Origin: Planktothricoides raciborskii GIHE-MW2 | GTDB taxonomy: Bacteria; Cyanobacteriota; Cyanobacteriia; Cyanobacteriales; Laspinemataceae | Assembly (NCBI RefSeq): GCF_040564635.1 | Contig: NZ_CP159837.1 | Location: 1,057,001-1,121,000 of the forward strand | Length of the DNA stretch: 64,000 bases | Direction of reading: 5' to 3' | Part shown: in pieces, positions 28,150 through 38,068 of the stretch | Position numbering within the stretch: the stretch's first letter is position 1 | How the letters are laid out: every line of letters begins with the position of its first letter | Position numbers and translations under genes: made by a program | The notes under the pieces: generated by a model | Told to the model about the DNA's origin: nothing | What the model saw: only the letters and a program-made list of their open reading frames with translations | The model's database searches: none

Positions 28150-30561
28150 TTAATCAAAGGCAAAATGCAAGAGTGATACGTCATCATTAAACGCATCATC
28201 AAAGTTTAATGAACGAACGGCTTGTAAAATATTTTCCAGACTACATTGATTTTTCTCGGTGTAATCAGCGAGGACTTGAATGAAGTTATCTAATTGCCAG
28301 ATTTCGCCATTGGGTAAGGGAATTTCATAAATCCCATCACTAAATATGTATAAGTTGGATGCCGGTTCAATTTGACAAGAGTCGTTGATATATTTTGCTT
28401 GGGGAAACATACCAATAGGGATACAACCCGATGTAGAAAGTTGTTTGACTTCCACAAGGTTTTCGGGATTTTTGGTGATTAACATGGCGGGGGGATGACC
28501 GGCACAAGAGTAGAGTAAACTTCTAGTGCTTCGGTTATAGACTCCATACCAAATGGTAAAGTACATATTCCGCTGTCGATCCATCTGGAATGCTTGGTTC
28601 AAGGCATTGAGCACTTGATTGGGTTCATAAAAGTTGGTGTTGGGCAGAAAGCGTGATCGCAAAAAGTTGAGTACGGACACGGACAACAATGCTGCCCGCG
28701 AACCATGTCCCGATACGTCCAGTAAATAAATGGCTAAATGGTCGTCATCCAACCAATAATAATCAAAACAATCTCCTCCGAGTTGTTGGGAGGGAATAAA
28801 GCGAGAATCAATGCGGACAGGTTCGATGGCGGGGATTGGCAACAGAGATTGGACATAATCGGCGGCTTCCATTAGTTCCGCTTGTAAAGCCGCTTCTGCC
28901 CGTTTGCGTTCGGTAATATCAATGCCGACAAATACAGCGGCTTCATTGCCTTGCCATTTTTTGGCAATCACCATATCACTGTGAAAAGCGTCATTGACTT
29001 TTGTGTCAATTTCTATAGAGGCTTCCTCGGTTTGATTGGCAAAAAATTCCCGCACAAATTGACCAAATTTTGATTCACGAAAGCCGACTTCTCGACCGAC
29101 AAACTCTTCTGGGGGTAAATTATAAGTGGCGGCTAAATGTCGATTAGCGCCTAGATACCGAAAATTAGAACTAATTAAAGACACGGTTCCGGGTACTGCA
29201 TCTAAGACCGCTTGGAGTTGATCGCGAGTAGTTTGTAAGGTGGTTTCCGCTTGTTTTCGGCTGGTGATATCATCCACAAAGCCTTCCACCCCGATGGGAT
29301 GGTTGTGGAGATCGCACAAGAGCTCAAAGGTTTCTTCGATCCAAATTTTTTTGCCATCCCGTCGTTTTACTTCGGCTTCGCAACAGATGCGACCTTCAAC
29401 GGTCAGCTTTTTGATGCAGTCAGCCCAATGATCGGGATTGACATATAATTCAGCGCCATTGCTGACGCTGGCGAGAAATTGTTGGGGAGAATCATAGCCA
29501 TATATTTTGGCTAGGGCTAAATTAACGGTGGTGTAACCACCGGATAAGGTGGCTTGAAAAAGTCCTTGGGTGGCATTTTCAAAGATTTGTCGATATTTGG
29601 CTTCCGCTTTTTTCTGGGCGGTGATGTCCTGGAGAATAACACAAATGGAGCAGGGGTTTCCGTCTTGCCAATGACAAAATATTTTGCCCTGACAAAAGAG
29701 GCGATCGCCTTCTTTGGTTAATAAAATTAATTCGACATTTTCTAATGTTTGTTTAGAAATCAATAGTTGTGGTAATTGCCAGCAATCTTCTCCACAGTCT
29801 GGATGCAGAATATTGCCCCAAGAGAGATGACTAAATTCTGCTTCTGTGTAACCGAGGGCTTCACAGCAAGAGGGGTTGACATAGAGAAATCCTTGGTCTG
29901 ACGACCGGACGATCGCCATTAAATTAAACGTCTGTGGTAACAGGGTTTCGAGTAATCGTGAGGTGATATTTTTGTCGCCATTGGACTGCTGAATTTGTGG
30001 GACGAATTGCTGTTCTGAATGCTGGAGTTCTGGATCTTTGACCCCAGATTCTAAAAGGGCGATCGCCTGTCGAGCAATAATTTCTAGTCCGTCTTTTTGT
30101 GGGTCGGTTAAAGATCGCGGTTGATCGTCCATAATGCAAAGGGTTCCCCACAAATAGCCATCAGCGGTTCGCAGGGGGACTCCGGCATAAAAGCGAATGG
30201 CAGGAGGATTGACCACCAAAGGATGATGACTAAATCGGGGATCTTGGAGGGTATCTGGAACTATGAATAATCCTGATTGCTCGATGGTACAGAGACAAAA
30301 CCCGATATCAGGAGCAAAAATCGGCTCGGCAGAATTGTTTGGTTGTACCCTTAACCAACTGCCGTCCCTCTTTCGCCAGTGGATCTGGGCAATGGGGGTG
30401 GTACAAATTTGCGCGGCTAGGCGCATGAGGTCTTTAAATGCTGCTTCAACTGCCATATTAAGAGCTTTCTTGCGACCCCAAGAGCGATCGCGATTTTCAA
30501 TGATGGAGATTGATAATTTATGATGAGCCAATTGCTCTGTCTTCGGGATAGAACCTGACAT
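28150..30561 (-). CDS. GAF/PAS sensor PP2C (SpoIIE/RsbU-type) serine phosphatase
   Basis: An 803-aa cytoplasmic phosphatase, likely the signal input of the partner switch. Order: GAF (about 30-180), three PAS/PAC modules (about 205-560), a short helical linker, then a SpoIIE-type PP2C domain (about 575-800). Metal-binding motifs are QQLGGDCFDYYWLDD, LLDVSGHGSRAAL and YSCAGHPPAML; IFSDGIYE and DDVSLL complete the site. In this family the enzyme dephosphorylates STAS proteins. It is third in an apparent operon after the STAS-sugar transferase and the HATPase gene, with a 127-bp gap. It resembles cyanobacterial IcfG/HmpU phosphatases in role. Confidence 0.92.
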   Translation of the reverse strand: MSGSIPKTEQLAHHKLSISIIENRDRSWGRKKALNMAVEAAFKDLMRLAAQICTTPIAQIHWRKRDGSWLRVQPNNSAEPIFAPDIGFCLCTIEQSGLFIVPDTLQDPRFSHHPLVVNPPAIRFYAGVPLRTADGYLWGTLCIMDDQPRSLTDPQKDGLEIIARQAIALLESGVKDPELQHSEQQFVPQIQQSNGDKNITSRLLETLLPQTFNLMAIVRSSDQGFLYVNPSCCEALGYTEAEFSHLSWGNILHPDCGEDCWQLPQLLISKQTLENVELILLTKEGDRLFCQGKIFCHWQDGNPCSICVILQDITAQKKAEAKYRQIFENATQGLFQATLSGGYTTVNLALAKIYGYDSPQQFLASVSNGAELYVNPDHWADCIKKLTVEGRICCEAEVKRRDGKKIWIEETFELLCDLHNHPIGVEGFVDDITSRKQAETTLQTTRDQLQAVLDAVPGTVSLISSNFRYLGANRHLAATYNLPPEEFVGREVGFRESKFGQFVREFFANQTEEASIEIDTKVNDAFHSDMVIAKKWQGNEAAVFVGIDITERKRAEAALQAELMEAADYVQSLLPIPAIEPVRIDSRFIPSQQLGGDCFDYYWLDDDHLAIYLLDVSGHGSRAALLSVSVLNFLRSRFLPNTNFYEPNQVLNALNQAFQMDRQRNMYFTIWYGVYNRSTRSLLYSCAGHPPAMLITKNPENLVEVKQLSTSGCIPIGMFPQAKYINDSCQIEPASNLYIFSDGIYEIPLPNGEIWQLDNFIQVLADYTEKNQCSLENILQAVRSLNFDDAFNDDVSLLHFAFD

Positions 30562-30688
30562 TAAATATTTTTTGCATTAAGATACAATATACTGTATATA
30601 ATATCCAGGATCTGGAGTGAGTATCTTGATAAAGTCTCCACCCTGTTTTGCCCAAATTATCAGAGCAGTAAGCTAATGGATTTCCTAA

Positions 30689-31186
30689 TCAACCAATTTT
30701 TTTTCTCAACAGCAAGCAATTACGGCTATCGGGGGTTCGACTGTAATCTAACTCATCGGTTAACCGATCCATAAATAGTATTCCTCTGCCGCTGGTGCGC
30801 TCGAGGGGGTTGTATTTTTCTTGAGAAATCGATTTGAGTTTTGATTGCAAATCAAAAGGCTGGCCATAGTCCCAAATTCGCATCTCAAACCAATTGCTAA
30901 GTACGGTGACTTCAATATCAATTGGAGTGGTACGAGGCAAATTATGATGAGCATGGCGGACTGCGTTGGTGAAGCCTTCTGCCAAAGCAGTTTGACATTG
31001 CCACCAGAATTCATTGGTTACAGGTAAAGCATTGAATTGCTCAAACCATTCTAGGACATTTTCTAACTGATTCAGATCGGTTAATACCTGAATTTGCGAT
31101 CGCTTCAGTGGTGGCTCTGGTTTTTCCGCTTGCTTGTTTAGCTGGGCTGTGAATTGCTTCCACCAGCTTCCAAGGTTTTTTAACAC
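30689..31186 (-). CDS. HATPase anti-sigma factor / serine kinase (RsbW type)
   Basis: A 165-aa single-domain GHKL ATPase. The N-box (AEGFTNAVRHAH), the G1-like IWDYGQPFD and the G2 SGRGILFMDRLTDEL are intact. In partner switching such a protein binds either its target or an unphosphorylated STAS protein, and phosphorylates the STAS serine. Translation appears to start at GTG (31186). The gene lies 56 bp after the STAS-sugar transferase gene and before the phosphatase. No sigma factor is encoded in the cluster, so the target may be something else. Confidence 0.9.
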   Translation of the reverse strand: MLKNLGSWWKQFTAQLNKQAEKPEPPLKRSQIQVLTDLNQLENVLEWFEQFNALPVTNEFWWQCQTALAEGFTNAVRHAHHNLPRTTPIDIEVTVLSNWFEMRIWDYGQPFDLQSKLKSISQEKYNPLERTSGRGILFMDRLTDELDYSRTPDSRNCLLLRKKIG

Positions 31187-31242
31187 AATTTCTAAGGAAT
31201 AAGGATAAATCTTGAATCACTGGATTATGGTTCTCGGTAACT

Positions 31243-32382
31243 TCACAAAGCTCCACTATTTTTGTGAAAAATTACCCAGATAGTTTTGAGTATTAACTTA
31301 ATATCATAGAGCAAATTCCAGTTTTTTTGGTATTGTCGGTCTAACTGAACGACATCTTCAAAATTTTTAATGCTTGAGCGGCCATTTACTTGCCATTCGC
31401 CGGTCATGCCCGGTTTCACGTCTAGCCGTTGCCATTCTGGAATTTCATAGCGTTCCACTTCATCGGGAGTGGGGGGTCGGGTTCCCACCAAACTCATCTC
31501 TCCTTTAAGCACATTCCAAAATTGTGGCAGTTCATCGAGACTGGTGCGCCGCAGAAAACGGCCTACTTTCGTAATTCGCGGGTCATTTTTGTTTTTGAAC
31601 AATTTCGCCCCTTCAATTTCGTTTTTGACCTCTGATTTCCGCGCTTCCGCATCAATGTACATGGAGCGGAATTTCCACATTTTAAATGGCCGATGCATCC
31701 AACCACAACGAATTTGACCGAATAAAATTGGGCCGGGACTATTGAGTTTAATGGCTACGGCGATCGGAATAAATAAAACCGCCGTAATGCCTAAACCCAC
31801 GAGCGCCCCGACAATATCGATCAAGCGTTTCACTTTAGATTTCACCGAGGGATGAGTCGTCGGTAGAGAGGCCATTTGTTCCTTATCCAAGGTGGGAATG
31901 ACTTGCCGACCGGATTTTTGGGAATTTGGCTGATAATTTGGCTGATAATTCGGCTGATAATTCGGCTGATAATTTGGCTGATAATTCGGCTGATAATTTG
32001 GCTGATAATTTGGCCGGGAATTTGGCTGATAATTTGGCTGAGAATCAGGCATTTCCTCAATGGTTACTCGTTGTAACAGGTCGGTCATGGATAAGACTGC
32101 CATGACTTGCGGTTGCACTTGACAGAGTACCAAGGAAATTTTCTGTTGTCTGGTGGTTTTGATGTTATAAACTAAAGCACCAATTCCACTACTGTCAATA
32201 AAAGTTGTTTGACTACAATCAAGTACGATTTTGTGCGGAGTTGGCTCACGCTCGGCAAGTTGGTGACAGGTTTGCTTAAAAGCAACGGCTTCCAATATGC
32301 TGATCCGAGGTGGTAAGTGAACGGTGGCGGTATTGCCATTAAACGAAACCGGAAACTCTGCGTTGGGGTTTTGAGTGGGCAT
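31243..32382 (-). CDS. STAS domain fused to polyprenyl-phosphate sugar-1-phosphate transferase
   Basis: A 379-aa fusion. Residues 10-110 are a STAS domain with the phospho-serine motif FIDSSGIGALV. Residues about 112-155 are a (QPNY)n linker of some eleven units. From about 170 comes a bacterial sugar transferase (PF02397 type). It has the basic motif KRLIDIVGA, a membrane hairpin segment (about 188-212), SPGPILFGQIRCG, KMWKFRSM, the catalytic Asp-Glu pair in SLDELPQFWNVLKGEMSLVG and RPPTPDE. Such enzymes start exopolysaccharide or O-antigen synthesis by loading a sugar phosphate on undecaprenyl phosphate. As first gene of the switch operon, its STAS part is a likely target of the adjacent kinase and phosphatase. 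Confidence 0.9.
   Translation of the reverse strand: MPTQNPNAEFPVSFNGNTATVHLPPRISILEAVAFKQTCHQLAEREPTPHKIVLDCSQTTFIDSSGIGALVYNIKTTRQQKISLVLCQVQPQVMAVLSMTDLLQRVTIEEMPDSQPNYQPNSRPNYQPNYQPNYQPNYQPNYQPNYQPNYQPNSQKSGRQVIPTLDKEQMASLPTTHPSVKSKVKRLIDIVGALVGLGITAVLFIPIAVAIKLNSPGPILFGQIRCGWMHRPFKMWKFRSMYIDAEARKSEVKNEIEGAKLFKNKNDPRITKVGRFLRRTSLDELPQFWNVLKGEMSLVGTRPPTPDEVERYEIPEWQRLDVKPGMTGEWQVNGRSSIKNFEDVVQLDRQYQKNWNLLYDIKLILKTIWVIFHKNSGAL
31920..32048. repeat. 12-bp tandem repeats coding for the QPNY linker
   Basis: About ten copies of the 12-mer GGCTGATAATT(T/C) in frame encode the linker of the STAS-sugar transferase. Near-identity of the units implies recent expansion or contraction. Confidence 0.9.
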
Positions 32383-33177
32383 AGAACCGGAAGGGTAAAT
32401 AAGCGAGTGATTTTGGCCTAGTTTTGGTCTAGATATTTTAACTAAACCTGCCCCCTTGAAGGCGGGGGTCAGAGATTTTGGGGTCTGATTTACCGGGGGT
32501 TTGTTGATGACTCTATTTGAGGATCTAGCTGACGATCTCGGTTATGAGGACAGCAAGCGAATGCCTTGATCTTTGAGATATCGGCCTGTAATTATCTATT
32601 GTTTGGCGCGATCGCCCCAAATAATAGATATCATAGAGCATAGACTGGCACTGAATTATTTTTCAATAGTACACTATCTATTTGCCCGGTTACAACCACC
32701 CACGCCAAGCGGATTTGACAACATTCTATCCAGGGCTGCCACTCTGAAGTTTTATTTTTCCGGCGGGGATATTTTCCCGTGCAATATGGGAACTGTGCAA
32801 CCTAAATTCTCCTTTTTGAGCGAGAATTTTTTATAGTTTTTTAACGTTTTTTGTTTTGGCAATAAAAAATCAGTTTCCTGGGATCTGGCGGGTTAAAAAA
32901 AGTTAACATCTGGGGTTTTTGCTCAGGGACTGAGCAAAAACCCGGTTGCTGCGTTGATTTTCTGTACTTACGCACGATCAGGCTCGGTGTTAGGGGCAAT
33001 GGATCAATTGCCCCTACGGATAGCAGTAAAATCAGGACTTTTGTTTTAGTGCTGCCTCAGAATATAATCCCCTGGGGTAATTGATCGAGTTCTCCAACCA
33101 GAGATGGAAGTGACGGTTCAGCGCTATGGATCATAGCTCAGAAGTATTCCCGGATACGCGGGTAGGGCGATCGCGAT
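32383..33177. other. Intergenic region, about 0.8 kb
   Basis: No gene is supported. It contains a CCCCCTTGAAGGCGGGGG hairpin (about 32451-32468), an AAAACCCGG element near 32938-32945, and a 10-bp inverted repeat TAGGGGCAAT/ATTGCCCCTA (about 32991-33016). ACTTACGCAC and AGGACTTTTG motifs at about 32966 and 33034 resemble MITE ends. They are in direct rather than inverted orientation, so I do not call an element. Confidence 0.55.
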
Positions 33178-34590
33178 TTACCAGCCGTTCCAAGGGGTCA
33201 CTTCTAGAACTTGTCTGGGGGTAAATACCACCCGGTAGCTGACCACTGGAACATAAGCTAAGTTACCGTCACTGTTTTTTCTCAGAGCCGCAGAAGGCTG
33301 ATGTAATTGGCGCAGAGGCGTTTCATAAAGATAATCTCGGGCTGGTTGATTTTGCGGTTCGTAGTCGGCGATCGCCCCATCTTCTGTCACCAAAACTTTA
33401 TAAATTAAATCCCGCTGAAATGTTGGTGTCGTTTTCCACTCGTCAATCAGATTGTCACGCAACTGCTTAAATAAGGTTTCCACCATCGCCGGATCTTGAA
33501 TCTCAGGCGGTGGGCTGGGTCTGCCGGTTAGCCCCCGGTAGGGACTCACTTCTGGCACCCCATTGGGTTCGAGTACCACTTTAAATAAGCCAATTTCTTC
33601 CACCGGAGTGGTGCCACCGCCAGTCTGTTTGTACAGAATTTGCGATAAGGGGGTTTGCTCAACATAATCTCTGGCGGCATCATTTTCCGCTTTGTAGCCG
33701 ACGATCGCCCCATCTTTGGCTACGGAAACTTGATAGATTAACGGTTCGGTAAACGTTGCCGGATTTGTCCAAGTCTCCACAAGTTGATTCCGCAATTGCT
33801 GCTGTAAAATTGTCAGTCTGGTGGGATCGGTAATTTCTGGAGTTTGCGCCAGAAGGGTTTCTAAATCTGAAGCGGACAGGGGTGAACCAGAGTTAGCGGT
33901 TCCCGGTGGCTGATTTGCCCCGGAAGAACCGGCGGTTTTCCCATCGGTGATTTCATTCCGAGTGGACTGTGTTACCGGATCCTCTGTAGGCCGTTTAATT
34001 TCTGGGATCGGTGCCATGAAAAAGGCGGTGGCGGCGATCGCTAAACCGGAGACTCCCACTGCCAAAGGAACGACTTTCTTCGCGACTGGTTCTTGGGTGC
34101 GGAGATATTTCTTAGAAACCGGGGTTAAACTCAGGGTCAATGCGGGGAGAGTGCTTTTATCGGCAAAGAACTGATCCACCGCTTCAATCAAATCAAATAA
34201 CTGCACCGTGGTCAGATCCACCTGGATCGGGGCCGACTGACGCCCAAGTTCCCCAGACAAGACCGTTAAGCGATGCAAATTACCGGGAATGGCTTCGAGG
34301 TTGACCCAGGTGCCTTGATGCGGCTGCTCCCCACTACCATTATTGGGTAGCAGAATAGGCGATCGCACCCCGCTCAACATTTCCTGAGCATAATGACTGA
34401 CTGCCGTCACCAAACTCTGAAAAAAATCTAGCCCACCGCTGACGGGTTGCTCCAATCCAGTCACATAACATTGAGCATTCAGCAGAATCGACATCAAAGG
34501 CTGCACATTGGCACCGAGGGTCGTCTGTTCGCTTAACCCTTCCAAAATCAACCGGCAATTCGGCAAACTATACTGACGTTGAATAGTCAT
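33178..34590 (-). CDS. DUF4335 domain protein
   Basis: A 470-aa cyanobacterial protein of unknown function. The N-terminal 160 residues are the DUF4335 region (NCRLILEGLSEQ, LMSILLNAQCYVTGLEQPV). A single membrane helix follows at about 178-198 (VPLAVGVSGLAIAATAFFMA). The C-terminal half contains two repeats of about 100 residues, each with (Q/R)LIYxVxVxxDGAIxxYxxxNxxARDY and a P-EV(S/T)P end. Start and stop overlap by 4 bp (ATGA) with the upstream DUF3038 gene, a sign of translational coupling. Confidence 0.88.
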   Translation of the reverse strand: MTIQRQYSLPNCRLILEGLSEQTTLGANVQPLMSILLNAQCYVTGLEQPVSGGLDFFQSLVTAVSHYAQEMLSGVRSPILLPNNGSGEQPHQGTWVNLEAIPGNLHRLTVLSGELGRQSAPIQVDLTTVQLFDLIEAVDQFFADKSTLPALTLSLTPVSKKYLRTQEPVAKKVVPLAVGVSGLAIAATAFFMAPIPEIKRPTEDPVTQSTRNEITDGKTAGSSGANQPPGTANSGSPLSASDLETLLAQTPEITDPTRLTILQQQLRNQLVETWTNPATFTEPLIYQVSVAKDGAIVGYKAENDAARDYVEQTPLSQILYKQTGGGTTPVEEIGLFKVVLEPNGVPEVSPYRGLTGRPSPPPEIQDPAMVETLFKQLRDNLIDEWKTTPTFQRDLIYKVLVTEDGAIADYEPQNQPARDYLYETPLRQLHQPSAALRKNSDGNLAYVPVVSYRVVFTPRQVLEVTPWNGW

Positions 34591-35216
34591 TCAACTTCTC
34601 CATCAAACAAACTAATCCAAAAACGTTGTATTCCGGCAGTGCCGGTGCAAATAAGTAATTTACTCAGCAACTCCAAAGCCAACTCATTCAACTTCTCATT
34701 AGAAGAATAAGCCAAAACTGCCGCACGTTTCGGGTTCATCCGGCTGCGAAAATGCGCTCTAAATCTTTCGAGATATTTCCCTAAGAGCAAATGGTGTTCT
34801 ACGGGAATTTGTTTCCGATTGAGTTGCTGGTAGTCCATGAGCAACTGTCGAATTAATGCGGTTAAGCGTCGAGCCAAAAAGCCCACAATCGAGACCAGGG
34901 CTTTCCCCTCTGCTAAGGATAAGGGACTGCGTTGGCTATAACGGCGTAAGGGATTGGTGCTCCGCATCCGCCACAAGGCCACCCGATTTTTAATAATCGG
35001 TTGCAGTCCTAAGTCTTTGGCTAAAAGCAAGATTGCTTCCGACCCACCGAGATCCAGGGCTTCAATCGCCAGCAACATTAAATCTATTTCTAACCGACCC
35101 CGACGGGGACATCCCTTGTGCCATTCCCCTGGAGGATCGGGCAAATTATCTAAAATGAGCGGTTCGCTCGGATCCGGTGGCTTGTTAGAGCCCATTACGT
35201 CTACCACACTATTCAT
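34587..35216 (-). CDS. DUF3038 domain protein
   Basis: A 209-aa soluble cyanobacterial protein (LEIDLMLLAIEALDLGGSEA, then ALWRMRSTNPLRRYSQRSPL). Function unknown. In cyanobacteria it is commonly found directly upstream of a DUF4335 gene, as here, with an ATGA overlap. The two probably act together at the membrane via the DUF4335 helix. Confidence 0.9.
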   Translation of the reverse strand: MNSVVDVMGSNKPPDPSEPLILDNLPDPPGEWHKGCPRRGRLEIDLMLLAIEALDLGGSEAILLLAKDLGLQPIIKNRVALWRMRSTNPLRRYSQRSPLSLAEGKALVSIVGFLARRLTALIRQLLMDYQQLNRKQIPVEHHLLLGKYLERFRAHFRSRMNPKRAAVLAYSSNEKLNELALELLSKLLICTGTAGIQRFWISLFDGEVE

Positions 35217-35837
35217 AATCAGGATAATAGTTTACGAGAATCAGTATATTCTCAGATTCTACAGAATTAGACTACAGAGGTCGGGCGAAAAGCGATCGGC
35301 CCTCTATCTGATCATAAATTGCCGTCGCGATTTAATCTCTACCGGAAAAAAGGCGATGGATTAAATTTCGACCATTGAGAAAGGATCTGACCCTCGGAAA
35401 ATTCCCTCTCACCCTTTCACCCAAGGGGTCTAACTTGTTTTTTCCTGGGGGCGTTTTGTCAACCGCTGAATTCAAGTGGCATATGTTAAAACCGGCAAGT
35501 TTTTTGGTGAATGGTCTATGATTCATTCAGGTTAATCATCCAGGCTTTTAAGCTAGAGTTCCTCCGCTGTAGGGTGCGTCTTTGCGGTCACTAATTATAA
35601 ATTTATAATTAAAAACCCTAAAGATAAATGTCCGCTCCCAACGCACCATATTATGGGCATTTTTGGTTGATTTGCACTGACGGCGATCGCACCACTAGGC
35701 CTGGTTGCTTGCCCTGGTTGCTTGCCCTGGTTGCTTGCCCTGGTTGCTTGCCCTGGTTACTTGCCCTGGTTACTTGCCCTGGTTACTTGCCCTGGTTAAA
35801 ATCTACAACTTATATTCACCCGCAAAATTATCGATTT
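35217..35837. other. Spacer upstream of apt with 13-bp tandem repeats
   Basis: No gene. At 35701-35798 there are seven full copies plus a partial copy of a 13-bp unit CTGGTTGCTTGCC (the last three carry ACTT). The array sits 40 bp before the apt start. If transcribed it would lie in the leader. Confidence 0.85.
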
Positions 35838-36350
35838 ATGGATATCAAATCTCTCATTCGCAATATCCCTGATTTTCCCAAACCGGGAATTATGTTTCGA
35901 GATATTACCACCCTACTGCAAAATCCTGATGGTCTGCGAGGTGTGATTGACCTGATGGCGGCAGTCTGTGCGCCCCTTCAGCCAGATTATATTCTGGGAA
36001 TGGAGTCTCGTGGGTTTATTTTTGGCACCCCGTTGGCTTATAAGTTGGGGGTGGGTTTTATTCCGGTGCGGAAACCGGGCAAGCTGCCAGGGGCGGTTTA
36101 TTCCGTGGAGTACGAGCTTGAATATGGCACCGACCGCTTGGAAATGCACCAAGATGCCCTCAAAGAAGGCGATCGCGTCTTAATTGTTGACGATTTAATT
36201 GCCACCGGGGGTACGGCTCAAGCTGCGGCTAAGATGGTTCAGCAAGCGGGGGCAGAATTAGTCGGTTTTTGCTTTGTGGTGGAATTATTGGCCTTGGGTG
36301 GTAGAGAAAAACTCCCCAATGTCCCGATTATCTCAATGGTTGAATATTAA
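35838..36350 (+). CDS. apt: Adenine phosphoribosyltransferase
   Basis: Purine salvage enzyme: adenine plus PRPP gives AMP. The 170-aa length is standard. Motifs: [23 protein letters not shown], the flexible loop [13 protein letters not shown] and the PRPP-binding [15 protein letters not shown] chose the ATG at 35838 because 70 further upstream codons translate the 13-bp tandem array. Confidence 0.96.
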   Translation: MDIKSLIRNIPDFPKPGIMFRDITTLLQNPDGLRGVIDLMAAVCAPLQPDYILGMESRGFIFGTPLAYKLGVGFIPVRKPGKLPGAVYSVEYELEYGTDRLEMHQDALKEGDRVLIVDDLIATGGTAQAAAKMVQQAGAELVGFCFVVELLALGGREKLPNVPIISMVEY

Positions 36351-36400
36351 AAGAAACCCGGTTTCTTGGATAATTGTGTTATGGCCACGAAGAGAAAAGT

Positions 36401-37179
36401 ATGGATTTAGACGCTTTATTTACCCTGCATTGCGATATCCCCAGGGAAGGCCCCGGCAGCGATGAAGCAACGTGAGGCGATTCATCGTTTACCCGGTTGG
36501 CTGCGATCGCGCGATTTTATTGAACCCTGGGGCGGGCAAATTTTGGATCTGGGTTGTGGTCTGGGACGGCAAACCCTGGTATTAGCGCAGGAACTCCAGT
36601 GGCCGTTCGCAGCGGTTGATTTCCTTGCAATTCCATCTTCCCTACCTATTGCGACTTCAGCAAGCTGCCGTGGACCGAGGACTGGATCATTTAATCACGA
36701 TCCGCCAGCAAGATATGGCGCAGTTAGAAGATGCTCCGGGTAGTATCGATCTCATATGGGCAGAAGCTTCGATTTATATCCTGGGATTTGCCAATGGCTT
36801 AAAATTGTGCCGTCCTTTGTTACGAGAGGGCGGCTGCCTGGTGGTCAGCGAAGCTACTTGGCTGATTTCCGCACCCCCCCAAGAAGTTCTGGACTTTTGG
36901 CAAGCCGAATATCCAGCCATGACCCCGATCGCGGGCAACATAAAATTAGCGGAGGCGGCGGGTTATCAAGTGTTCGATCATTTCATTTTGCCCCGGTCGG
37001 CTTGGTGGGACGAATATTTGACCCCATTGGCAAAGCGGGTGCGTCAGCTACAACCTGAAGCGAGTCAGAATCCAGGATTGGCCGAGGTGTTGGCCGCAAG
37101 GGCAAAAGAAATTGATATTTGCGATCGCTTTGGAGATTGTTTCGGTTATGTTTTTTATCTCATGCAGCCCTCTTCCTAA
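36401..37179 (+). pseudogene. SAM-dependent methyltransferase, two frameshifts
   Basis: Three plus-strand frames combine into one class I methyltransferase. The first begins MDLDALFTLHCDIPREGPGS (36401). A shift near 36472 leads to REAIHRLPGWLRSRDF and the SAM motif ILDLGCGLGRQT. A second shift near 36625 leads to FHLPYLLRLQQAAVDRGL, SIDLIWAEASIYILGF and the C-terminus WLISAPPQEVLDFW to LMQPSS. The whole would be about 255 aa. Two lesions make it a likely pseudogene; sequencing errors at both sites are the alternative. The substrate is unknown. Confidence 0.75.
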
Positions 37180-37260
37180 AACCTGAATTGGGGTTGAGGA
37201 TTTCTGGTGAAAATTATGGCTGATTTTTGACCCTTGAAATCCCTAAAAATTTCTGGAAAA

Positions 37261-37885
37261 TTTTCTATGCTTAATCTCAGTGAACCCAATGAATTAGACA
37301 ACGATATTGTCACTCTAACCAAAATTCAGATTGCCCTGAAAGCCGCAGCGCGATTCCGCGAAGCGGATTGCTACCGCGAATCGCTTCAAAGCAACTTATC
37401 CCAATTAGTCATGGAAACCGACCTAAAAAGCGATCTAGGTTTATGGCAATGCAAAGTTACCTGGAAAATTTGTTAAATAATTATCCAGATTAGACGCATT
37501 TTATTGGTAGTTCGCAAACGGTGAATGACCGGAAAAATGCCCAATAATTGTTAAAAACATTTTCTTGATCAGCACGGCAAAAGTTCAGTGCAGAAACCCT
37601 CAGTAATATTCAGGGAAATATTACCCAAACTGCCCCTATAATTGATGACTTAGAACAGGTTGAAGCGGATTATATTGTTGTCACCTTGTTAATCGGCACC
37701 GCTTAAGATCGCCCCTTATTTGCATCTATTAAATCTGCCGCTGAATTAAAAGCTGCATTACAAAGGCCGCAATGCCGCCAGAATATCTGCTGATTTTTGA
37801 ATTATTGTGGAGTCCGCAATTGGCAACTGATAGCCTGTCCGCCTCGCAATTTGCTCAAGATTATAGTGATTTAATCCCGATCTAA
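37261..37885 (+). pseudogene. Degenerate DUF1517-family gene
   Basis: Frames joined in order read DIVTLTKIQIALKAAARF, then SNLSQLVMETDLKSDLGLWQ, SYLENLLNNYP, TAPIIDDLEQVEADYIVVTL (about 37625-37690), a stop within GTA*DRPLFASIKSAAELKA, and finally PPEYLLIFELLWSPQ to QDYSDLIPI. This is the pattern of the C-terminal part of cyanobacterial DUF1517 membrane proteins. A GC-rich palindromic repeat (about 37353-37385) interrupts it. Several frameshifts and a stop mark it as dead. The N-terminal membrane part is missing. Confidence 0.6.
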
Positions 37886-37912
37886 GCCTGCCCCCGTGCA
37901 GACGGGGGTTAG
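37886..37912. repeat. CCCCCGT-loop-ACGGGGG hairpin
   Basis: A CCCCCGTGCAGACGGGGG hairpin follows the DUF1517 remnant. It resembles the CCCCCTTGAAGGCGGGGG hairpin near 32451, each preceded by GCCTGCC or CCTGCC. It is a dispersed hairpin repeat. Confidence 0.65.
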
Positions 37913-38068
37913 ATATTTGGGGGAAGTTAGATATCTGGGGACTGAGTGAGCATAACTGCTTGATAATAATTAGGAGAAAATCGGCGATCGCTCCCAAAAG
38001 CAGATGTTTTCATCGGTTATGATAGGGTGTGGAAAACCAATCAAGACAGTCAAGAAAGGGTAATATTT

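Noticed and set aside
32966-33050. MITE between ACTTACGCAC and AGGACTTTTG
   Set aside because: The two ends are in direct, not inverted, orientation. Only the inner hairpin is supported.
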